Part shown: one piece after another, positions 13,276 to 19,488 of the stretch
Layout of the letters: each line of letters starts with the position of its first letter
Numbering within the stretch: position 1 is the first letter of the stretch
Virus record (IMG/VR): IMGVR_UViG_3300032235_000662
Coordinates: 1 to 22,665 of that record
Origin: a virus
Direction: 5' to 3' (one strand)
DNA: 22,665 bases
Notes under the pieces: generated by a model
Seen by the model: the letters and a program-made list of their open reading frames with translations, nothing else
What the model was told of the DNA's origin: nothing
Databases searched by the model: none
Made by a program: the position numbers and the translations under genes

Positions 13276-13718
13276 AACTTATAGATTCAACTGATGAGCG
13301 GTTATATAAATCAGCCGTTCGTGTTGATAACGCAAAGTCCCTAAGCATTAAATTGCTTAGGGATAAATTAATAAAAATTATGAAAAAATATAAGGGTATA
13401 GGGTTGGCTGCTAATCAAGTAGGCAAAGAAGAAGCAGTTTTTATAATGTACAAAGATGGTAAAATAATTACATGTATAAACCCTAGTATTTCATGGCAGT
13501 CTGATGACAAAGTAGAAATGGATGAATATTGTTTAAGTTTTCCTACCATTAAGATAAATCTTAAACGTTCTTCTAAAATAATAGCGGAATATACAGATAT
13601 AAAAGGAAATAGAGTTATTGAAAAAATGTCTGGTATAGAAGCTAGATGTTTCCAACACGAGTTAGATCATCTAAGTGGTATAACTTTCATACACAGACAA
13701 AATGAGCAAATTCAGTAA
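13272..13718 (+). CDS. def: Peptide deformylase
   Basis: The 148-residue enzyme removes the formyl group from nascent N-terminal methionine. All three family motifs are present. GIGLAANQVG (42-51, Gln49) is motif 1. EYCLSFP (85-91, metal-ligand Cys87) is motif 2, with Tyr where bacterial enzymes have Gly (EGCLS). FQHELDHLSG (127-136, His129, Glu130, His133) is motif 3. It is shorter than bacterial enzymes (about 165-170 residues) and lacks their C-terminal helix extension, as in known marine phage deformylases. Its ATGA start overlaps the lysin stop, and its end overlaps the next gene by 17 nt. It may speed maturation of phage proteins or replace a limiting host activity. Confidence 0.92.
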   Translation: MKLIDSTDERLYKSAVRVDNAKSLSIKLLRDKLIKIMKKYKGIGLAANQVGKEEAVFIMYKDGKIITCINPSISWQSDDKVEMDEYCLSFPTIKINLKRSSKIIAEYTDIKGNRVIEKMSGIEARCFQHELDHLSGITFIHRQNEQIQ

Positions 13719-14211
13719 AATATCTTTTCCTATATTTGGAATAAAAAACGTAGTACAGTTTGAATTTACTATTGATAAAATTTTTACGACAATAAATAAC
13801 CAAAAATATATAGTAGATGATAAAAACATAAAAAATCAAGAATATCTAAGTAGATTAATAGAATTAGACTCAAGAAAAGACTATCAAAGAATAAAATTCG
13901 ACTATACCATAAGAAATATAGAAGAATTGTTAAAATCAAACTGTAAACTAGGAATTGATAGCCTTGGAAATATTCATAATTTTGAAATAAAAGAGCAATT
14001 TAAATATTCTGAGAGAGAAATAATAAAAACTAAACTTCCTTACTTCTGGTTTAAAAACATTAGCTATCCTTTTAAAATTAATGTAGAAAATATATCAGAG
14101 ATAGAAGAGAATAAGTCTTTTTACTACGGAAAATTGACTTATATTAATAAAAATTGGTATTTTTTAGGTTTAACAGACGAAAAAACTAATAAAAATACAA
14201 TCTGGCTATAA
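13702..14211 (+). CDS. Hypothetical protein, 169 residues
   Basis: The ATG at 13702 lies within the deformylase gene (17-nt overlap), and the stop TAA is immediately followed by the helicase ATG. The protein is rich in Ile, Lys, Asn, Phe and Tyr, with alternating short strands (VVQFEFTIDKIF, FYYGKLTYINKNWYFLGL) suggesting a mainly beta fold in the last 60 residues. No motif, signal peptide or membrane helix is seen. The tight coupling on both sides supports a real gene. Function unknown; position suggests a partner of the UvsW-like helicase, but that is a guess from location only. Confidence 0.6.
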   Translation: MSKFSKISFPIFGIKNVVQFEFTIDKIFTTINNQKYIVDDKNIKNQEYLSRLIELDSRKDYQRIKFDYTIRNIEELLKSNCKLGIDSLGNIHNFEIKEQFKYSEREIIKTKLPYFWFKNISYPFKINVENISEIEENKSFYYGKLTYINKNWYFLGLTDEKTNKNTIWL

Positions 14212-15507
14212 ATGATAAGTAAATTAAACATAAAATCTGCAACAATATCTGATAAAATATATATAAAAGAGGAAGATATTGAAGATATCTCATCTTTTGA
14301 AAACGCTTATACTTATCAAATAGTAGATGATTTTCACTATACGTATGAGTATAACGATGTTAATGGTGTTTATGCAGTTCCTAGTAATTCTTATCATAAA
14401 TTAAAAATTGAAACTGTTGAAGATCTAAGAAATTTTGAAGATGCTACCCAAAAGTTTTCTTTTAATGGGTCTCTAAGACCAGAACAACAGGTAATGGTTG
14501 ATTCTTTTTTTCAAATAAATGACAGAATTAGAAGTGGGTTATTTCAAGCACCCTGCGGTTGGGGTAAAACCTATGTAGGTTGTAATCTAATTGCTAGAGC
14601 TAATAAACCAACTCTTATTTTACTACATACTAAGTTATTATTTAGACAATGGATTGAAGAATTAGAGAAACAAATACCCGGAGTAAAGATTGGTAAGGTA
14701 GGAGACGGTCTTTTAGATATACAAGAAATTACCGTTGGTATTTATAAAAGTGTTTTAAATAATATAGATGATTTACATGATAGATTTGGGCTCTTGTTAG
14801 TAGACGAAGCTCATTTGTGTCCAGCAGATATGTTCTCTCAGGCAGTAAACTCCATTAACTGTAGAGCTAAAATAGCTATCAGTGCCACTCCCAGAAGAAA
14901 AGATGGTAAGCATGTCGTATTAGACGACTATTTTACTACTTTTAAGTCTTACGCCGAAGACCCTCGTGTCTTAGCCATTCCTATGGTTGAGATTTATCAA
15001 ACAGACATAAGATTCAATGTTTTAGATCCAAAAAGAGATTGGAGTAAGCAAACCAATAAACTTGCTTTGAATTCGGAGTTGCACCGGCTAATTGCTGAAA
15101 AAGCCATAGAAAAAGTAAGTCAAGGTAGATGCGTTCTCATTTTAGGAGAACGTCTAGATTGGTTGAGAGAATTAAATAAATTAATACCTAACTCAGTTCT
15201 TATGATTGGCGGCACACTAGAAGAACAAAGAAAAGAAGTCTTAGAGAACGTCGGTCCTAAGTATAAAGTAGTTCTAACAACTAAACTATTCGACGAGGGC
15301 ATTTCCTGTCATAGACTAGATACTCTATTCTTAGTATTCCCCTCTAATAATCCTATTAAACTAGAACAAAGAATAGGCAGAATAATTAGAGAACACCCAG
15401 ACAAACAAAGACCTTTAATATGTGACTTTTGGTTAGCAGGGGGAATAGTTCATAGACAACAAGTAAGTAGAAGGAATTGGTATATACAAAGAGGTTATAC
15501 ATTATAA
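14212..15507 (+). CDS. uvsW: DNA helicase/annealing ATPase, UvsW-like (superfamily 2)
   Basis: The 431-residue protein has the superfamily 2 motif set: a Q-like element LRPEQQVMVD (88-97), Walker A QAPCGWGKT (112-120, Lys119), motif Ia LILLHTKLLFRQW, DEAH box LLLVDEAH (194-201), motif III ISATPRR (223-229), TTKLFDEGIS (356-365) and motif VI EQRIGRIIREH (385-395). The 87-residue N-terminal region is a separate domain, as in T4 UvsW, which unwinds branched recombination and replication intermediates. The ATG directly follows the upstream TAA, without its own ribosome binding site, so translation is probably coupled. XPB-like and T5 D10-like helicases share this architecture, so uvsW is the best label rather than proof of orthology. 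Confidence 0.85.
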   Translation: MISKLNIKSATISDKIYIKEEDIEDISSFENAYTYQIVDDFHYTYEYNDVNGVYAVPSNSYHKLKIETVEDLRNFEDATQKFSFNGSLRPEQQVMVDSFFQINDRIRSGLFQAPCGWGKTYVGCNLIARANKPTLILLHTKLLFRQWIEELEKQIPGVKIGKVGDGLLDIQEITVGIYKSVLNNIDDLHDRFGLLLVDEAHLCPADMFSQAVNSINCRAKIAISATPRRKDGKHVVLDDYFTTFKSYAEDPRVLAIPMVEIYQTDIRFNVLDPKRDWSKQTNKLALNSELHRLIAEKAIEKVSQGRCVLILGERLDWLRELNKLIPNSVLMIGGTLEEQRKEVLENVGPKYKVVLTTKLFDEGISCHRLDTLFLVFPSNNPIKLEQRIGRIIREHPDKQRPLICDFWLAGGIVHRQQVSRRNWYIQRGYTL

Positions 15508-15960
15508 ATGTATTACTTTAATTGGTATGAGTTGTTACATAAAGCCAAAAAAGATCAAGATTCAATAATTGTTTTGACTTATGCTTCAACTTTTAGCTAT
15601 AATAAGAAAATAGCAAATAGTTCATTAGACTTAATAAAAAAATTAAATGTTTATAGAATACCAAACTGGCTAAATAGTTATTTAGTAATTAATAAAAAGT
15701 TTGAGATATTTAATAACTATTTAATTGAAGAACCACAAAGTTATTTTAATAACCCATCATTTTTATTAGCTGTAACTCCTGTAGTATATAAGATTCAGTA
15801 TCTATGGCTATTATCACACAGAAAAATTGAAGATAGAAATAACTACATAAATAAAGATTATTTTAAACTAAAAGAAATAGATGGCATTAAGAATAATCCA
15901 TTTATTTGTATTGAAAAAGATAAAATTGTATTTATCTTAGAAAATACCTACACAAAATGA
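15508..15960 (+). CDS. Hypothetical protein, 150 residues
   Basis: The ATG directly follows the helicase TAA, the same coupling seen at the helicase start. The protein is aromatic and Asn-rich (MYYFNWYELLHKAKKDQD, FNNYLIEEPQSYFNNP). A mildly hydrophobic stretch SFLLAVTPVVYKIQYLWLL (about 84-102) is interrupted by Lys and Gln, so a membrane helix is doubtful. No family recognised. It ends 31 nt before the ssDNA-binding protein, and that gap holds only AAGGA (15977-15981). Confidence 0.6.
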   Translation: MYYFNWYELLHKAKKDQDSIIVLTYASTFSYNKKIANSSLDLIKKLNVYRIPNWLNSYLVINKKFEIFNNYLIEEPQSYFNNPSFLLAVTPVVYKIQYLWLLSHRKIEDRNNYINKDYFKLKEIDGIKNNPFICIEKDKIVFILENTYTK

Positions 15961-15991
15961 ACTTAGTTCAACACGAAAGGAAACACTAAAT

Positions 15992-16648
15992 ATGGTATCT
16001 TGGGACAAAGCAAAAGGCAATACTGGATCTGGATCATCTAGTAGAAAAGAAATTGAAAGAATTAATATTGGTATTGGAGACACTAAGCTAAGGCTAATTG
16101 GAGAAGTGTTGCCTAGATATGTATATTGGGTTGTAACTACAGAAGGAAAGAAGATGCCTGTAGAGTGTCTTCGTTTTGATAGACAAAAAGAAACCTTTAA
16201 TGATAGTATTAAAGACCCAATGAAAGAAATTGATGAAGAGATTTACGCAGAAAAGCCTCAGTTTGCTTATGTATGTAACGTAATTGACAGAACTGATGGC
16301 AAGGTAAAGATTTTTGATCTAAGGTCTACTATTTATAAGCAGATTGTAGATTATGCTACAAATCCAGATTATGGCAATCCAGCTGACGATGGAGCAGGAT
16401 ATGACATTACAATTAAGAAAGAAAAGACTGGACCTCTTCCTCAGAACGTAAAGTATTCTGTAATCCCTGCCAGAAATAACTCAGCTCTTTCTGAAACTGA
16501 AAAGAAGCTAGAGCTATTCGAGCTTGATAAGATTTATAAGAGGCAGACTTATGAAGAGCAAAAAGAGTGGTTGTTAAAGAATACCGCTTACTTTACTGGA
16601 GACTCTTCTGACGAGTTTAGACCAGAAAAGCCAGAGGATCTTGATTAA
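15992..16648 (+). CDS. Single-stranded DNA-binding protein, gp32-like
   Basis: The 218-residue protein looks like the T4-type ssDNA-binding proteins that coat lagging-strand template and recombination intermediates. A flexible basic/Gly-Ser N-terminus (SWDKAKGNTGSGSSSRK) precedes the OB-fold-like core, which starts with DTKLRLIGEVLPRYVYWV and continues through KKMPVECLRF and QFAYVCNVIDRTDGKVKIFDL. The tail is acidic (SSDEFRPEKPEDLD), as needed for partner binding by gp32. The Cys/His zinc site of T4 gp32 is not evident. AAGGA lies 10 nt before the ATG. The downstream glycosyltransferase ATG overlaps the TAA by 1 nt. Confidence 0.75.
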   Translation: MVSWDKAKGNTGSGSSSRKEIERINIGIGDTKLRLIGEVLPRYVYWVVTTEGKKMPVECLRFDRQKETFNDSIKDPMKEIDEEIYAEKPQFAYVCNVIDRTDGKVKIFDLRSTIYKQIVDYATNPDYGNPADDGAGYDITIKKEKTGPLPQNVKYSVIPARNNSALSETEKKLELFELDKIYKRQTYEEQKEWLLKNTAYFTGDSSDEFRPEKPEDLD

Positions 16649-17475
16649 TGGTAAAAAAGTCACTAGGAGATTTTGATACTTCTAAGGCACTATTAGATGA
16701 AAGTGCAGAAAAGAAAGCTCTAAGAATTGACGAACAAGGGCAGGCTCAAGTAGACCTAAATGTTCTTAGAGAAAAGTGTAGCGTATTTTTCGCTACTCCC
16801 TGTTATGGTGGATTAGTTACTGATCAGTTCTTCTTAAGTATCTTTAAGGCTTCTCAAGAATTAGTAAGACATGGCATTACTTTTAGACTAACTACTCTAA
16901 GAAATGAGAGCTTAGTTACCAGAGCTAGAAATATCCTGTCTGCCATGTTCTTAGAATCTGGAGCTACCCATCTATTCTTTATTGATGCAGATATTGAATT
17001 TGATCCTGATTCAGTAATTAGAATGCTTGCAATGGATAAAGATATTATTGCAGCGGCTTATCCTAAGAAAGCTCTACCAATTCAATATGCTATGAACTTT
17101 AAGTATATTGATCCTGTAAAAAAGCAGATCCGCGTAGAAAACGGAGCTGTTGAGGTTTGGGACGCTTCGACCGGGTTCTTCTGCATTAAGCGTGAAGTCT
17201 TTGAAAAGATGATGCTCGCTTATCCTGATCTACACTATAAGAATGATAGTAATATCGATCCTAAGTTACAAAAATTCTGCTATGCGTTTTTTGATACGAT
17301 GATTGATAAGGATGAGAATGGGGATAATAGATATCTATCAGAAGATTATACTTTCTGTAGACTGTGGCAGAGATTAGGTGGTGAAATTTGGATGGATCCA
17401 AATACAAGACTAAACCATGTAGGCTCTTACACATTCGAAGGCGATCTAAGTAAGATTATCGGTACAGGTAGATAA
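16648..17475 (+). CDS. GT-A type glycosyltransferase
   Basis: The 275-residue protein has a GT-A fold. A first strand SVFFATPCYGG (45-55) opens it, then a nucleotide-sugar segment RNESLVTRARNIL (85-97). The metal-binding D-x-D is in HLFFIDADIEFD (Asp113, Asp115), STGFFCIKREVFEKM is at 174-188, and an acidic SEDYTFCRLWQRLG (231-244) carries the likely base. His257 follows in LNHVGS. Such enzymes transfer a sugar from a nucleotide-sugar donor. The acceptor could be modified DNA, a phage protein or host glycan. Being translationally coupled to the ssDNA-binding protein hints at, but does not show, a DNA substrate. The 40 N-terminal residues (charged, Ala/Lys/Glu-rich) are an extension. Confidence 0.8.
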   Translation: MVKKSLGDFDTSKALLDESAEKKALRIDEQGQAQVDLNVLREKCSVFFATPCYGGLVTDQFFLSIFKASQELVRHGITFRLTTLRNESLVTRARNILSAMFLESGATHLFFIDADIEFDPDSVIRMLAMDKDIIAAAYPKKALPIQYAMNFKYIDPVKKQIRVENGAVEVWDASTGFFCIKREVFEKMMLAYPDLHYKNDSNIDPKLQKFCYAFFDTMIDKDENGDNRYLSEDYTFCRLWQRLGGEIWMDPNTRLNHVGSYTFEGDLSKIIGTGR

Positions 17476-17612
17476 TTTTAGGCATAGCTCTGGCGACGCC
17501 ACGCTTATGCACTCCGTGCAACGCAATATGTCTCTCCGAGACAACGTAATCGAACACCGTGGGGGGTCGCTCTTGAACAGCTGATCACCTGCGGTGTTTT
17601 CGTTATCACCTA

Positions 17613-17638
17613 TATGCAATAAGAATAGCATACTTTTT
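17613..17638 (+). terminator. Weak terminator-like hairpin at the end of the GC-rich element
   Basis: TATGC (17613-17617) and GCATA (17628-17632) enclose a 10-nt A-rich loop and are followed by C and five T (17634-17638). The 5-bp stem is weak; it may mark the 3' end of the structured RNA. Confidence 0.3.
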
Positions 17639-17650
17639 GATCTCCGTCAA
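17622..17650 (-). promoter_or_regulatory. Candidate minus-strand promoter reading into the GC-rich element
   Basis: Read on the - strand, TTGACG (17650-17645), a 17-bp spacer and TATTCT (17627-17622) match the spacing of all six + strand promoters here. The start would be near 17615, giving an RNA antisense to the structured element and then to the glycosyltransferase. The -10 matches only 4/6. Confidence 0.35.
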
Positions 17651-17678
17651 AATTAAAATTTTAAATTAGGATTACTAC

Positions 17679-18647
17679 ATGAAAATTCTACATAGTGCTG
17701 ATTGGCACATAAATTTACACAGAAAGAAAGTACCATCCGACTGGAGTGCTAATCGTTTTAGACTCTTTTTTGATGAGCTACACAAACTAGAAGATAGCCA
17801 TGATATTCATATTATCTCTGGTGATGTGTTTGATAGGAAGCCAGAACCAGATGAAATCTGCTTATTTCTAAGATATGCGAATGCAGTTCGCATACCAACA
17901 TACATAATTCCAGGTAATCACGAAGCTACTAAAAAAGGGGAAAGCTTCCTTGAGCATTTTCACGAAGACTACGCAATTACAAATCCGAACTTGGTTCTTA
18001 TTACTAAAAACAGACGCGAAGTTATTATGGATCAGAAGTTTTACTTTTTTCCGTATGGTGAACTTCAAAAGGATAATTTATGGAGCGCTGAGGGAGATGA
18101 AATTCTCATTGCTCATATTCGCGGAGAGGTTCCCCCGCATATTACGGAGGAATACAGTTTTGAGAAGCTTCGTGCCTGGAAACTCATACTTCTCGGTGAC
18201 ATACACTTTGCTCATAAGTACATGGATTATCCTGCTTGGTATAGTGGTTCTCCGATGAATACTAGCTTTGATCGTGATGATGGGAGAGACTATGGAGTTA
18301 ATTCTATACAGTTTAATTCTTGTAACGATTATAGTGTTAATTTCGTACCACTAAAACTTCCAAAGCTTATTCGTAAAACACTAAAAGCTGGCGAGCAGAT
18401 GAAGCAAGATAGCTTTAATCATACAATATATGAAGTTACTGGTTCTGTAGATCAACTAGCTAGCATTAAAAACTCTGAGCTGCTTGATAAGAAGATTGCG
18501 ATTAAGCCTACAGAAAACTCTAAGCTAGATCTTAAAAACCTAAGCCTTTCAGAAGAGTTAAAGGTTTATTTGAACTATATAAAAGTATCTAACGTAGAAG
18601 AAATTGTAAAAGACTTTCAAGATTTAAATATCAATGCTAGAACTTAA
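17679..18647 (+). CDS. Recombination nuclease subunit, gp47/SbcD/Mre11-like
   Basis: The 322-residue metallophosphoesterase carries the Mre11/SbcD motifs: HSADWHINLH (Asp8, His10), ISGDVFDRKP (Asp49), IPGNHEATK (Asn80, His81), IAHIRGE (His146) and LLGDIHFAHK (Asp174, His176). Together with the gp46-like ATPase it would form the nuclease complex that processes DNA ends for recombination-dependent replication, as T4 gp46/47 and T5 D12/D13 do. The C-terminal ~100 residues form the usual capping/partner-binding region. TAGGA (17667-17671) lies 7 nt before the ATG. A weak TTGATC (17637)-TTAAAT (17661) pair could be a promoter. It overlaps the PP-loop gene by 14 nt. Confidence 0.88.
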   Translation: MKILHSADWHINLHRKKVPSDWSANRFRLFFDELHKLEDSHDIHIISGDVFDRKPEPDEICLFLRYANAVRIPTYIIPGNHEATKKGESFLEHFHEDYAITNPNLVLITKNRREVIMDQKFYFFPYGELQKDNLWSAEGDEILIAHIRGEVPPHITEEYSFEKLRAWKLILLGDIHFAHKYMDYPAWYSGSPMNTSFDRDDGRDYGVNSIQFNSCNDYSVNFVPLKLPKLIRKTLKAGEQMKQDSFNHTIYEVTGSVDQLASIKNSELLDKKIAIKPTENSKLDLKNLSLSEELKVYLNYIKVSNVEEIVKDFQDLNINART

Positions 18648-19488
18648 TAGAGTATACTGGGAGTATGATAACGGAGATTGGTGGAGACCTAATCCAGTTA
18701 AAGATGCTTTTGTTAATGTTCCAAGATATAAAAGACATGGACCTTCTATAAAGCATGATCTTTTTATCTTGGCTGAGCAATTCGCTAAGCTATATAGTGA
18801 TTATAAATTCTATATAGCACTTAGCGGAGGGATAGATTCTGAGATTACCGCTGAGACCTTCTATCAATTAGGAATTCCTTTTGAAGGTATTACTCTCAGA
18901 CTTTTTGAAGGTAAAAACGACTTTGACTTACTATATGTAGAAGAGTTTTGTAAAACAAGAAATATTACTTCAAATATTGTAAATCTAAGTTTAAAAACCT
19001 TTGAAAATGAAACTATACCAAAAGCTACAAAGTATGGTCAGTTCACACATTCTCTAAGTCAAATAGCTTTAAGTCATTTATATGATCATATGACTGATAA
19101 AGATATATTAATATATTCAGGGCATAATCCTGATATATGTAAGTTTGGTGTAGGATGGTGGGAAGACTCTCCTAATATGGTAAAGTATGCAATAAATACA
19201 AATAAAAACTTCTTTACTTTTACTAGTTTAGAACCGATATTTATGCACTATCTTAAAAACTATGATCCTAATCAACCTGGTGATAAGGATAATACTTTTA
19301 TCTATAACTGCTATACTAATCTAAAACGTAGAACAAAAAGAACTGGATGGGAAACAATAGGATATTTAGTGAGTGATTATGATCACTTACTAGTTAGACC
19401 TCAAAAAGTAGATAATGTAAGAGAAATTAGAGACAAAAGAGTTCGGTATGGACCGAAAGATTGGCCGGTATTTTTAACATGGAAATAA
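18634..19488 (+). CDS. PP-loop (N-type) ATP pyrophosphatase-like protein
   Basis: The 284-residue protein has the PP-loop signature IALSGGIDSEITAE (61-74, SGGIDS at 64-69), which binds ATP pyrophosphate in asparagine synthetases, GMP and NAD synthetases, QueC, TilS and related enzymes that adenylate a carbonyl or carboxyl. The next strand GITLRLFEGKNDFDLLYVEEF fits the fold, as does LIYSGHNPDICKFG. No CxxC zinc site (QueC) or glutaminase domain (AsnB) is visible. An N-terminal extension of about 55 residues is rich in Trp, Tyr and Arg. It sits between the two nuclease subunit genes, overlapping both. Substrate unknown; a nucleotide or amide modification is possible. Confidence 0.7.
   Translation: MLELNRVYWEYDNGDWWRPNPVKDAFVNVPRYKRHGPSIKHDLFILAEQFAKLYSDYKFYIALSGGIDSEITAETFYQLGIPFEGITLRLFEGKNDFDLLYVEEFCKTRNITSNIVNLSLKTFENETIPKATKYGQFTHSLSQIALSHLYDHMTDKDILIYSGHNPDICKFGVGWWEDSPNMVKYAINTNKNFFTFTSLEPIFMHYLKNYDPNQPGDKDNTFIYNCYTNLKRRTKRTGWETIGYLVSDYDHLLVRPQKVDNVREIRDKRVRYGPKDWPVFLTWK

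Larger units (their letters stand above)
17481..17650 (+). ncRNA. GC-rich, multi-hairpin non-coding element (putative structured RNA)
   Basis: Between the glycosyltransferase stop and the nuclease start there is no plausible gene. From 17481 to 17600 I count 67 G/C in 120 bases, far above the flanks. Hairpin I: GCATAGC (17482-17488) with GCTTATGC (17503-17510), enclosing TGGC/GCCA around GAC. Hairpin II: TGCAC-TCC-GTGCA (17508-17520), sharing bases with I. Hairpin III: TGTCTC-TCC-GAGACA (17529-17543). Hairpin IV: the stem 17553-17571 with 17579-17599, closed by AACACCG/CGGTGTT and continuing inward through wobble pairs to GCT/AGC around CTTGAAC. A small hairpin with five T follows. The main stem has G-U pairs and one mismatch read as + strand RNA but more mismatches on the - strand, favouring a + strand RNA. 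It matches no RNA family I know. Confidence 0.5.

Noticed and set aside
17541-17606. tRNA-like reading of the GC-rich element (TTCGATT on the minus strand)
   Set aside because: The bases flanking the supposed T loop do not pair, and no acceptor stem or anticodon arm of the right size is present.
17446-17631. Minus-strand 61-codon frame across the GC-rich element
   Set aside because: It has no ribosome binding site, overlaps the glycosyltransferase end, and its composition follows the hairpin arms rather than a protein; the region is better explained as structured non-coding sequence.
19461-19478. TTG start for the gp46-like ATPase
   Set aside because: ATG 19479 gives the usual N-terminus of the family; the six extra residues lack support.
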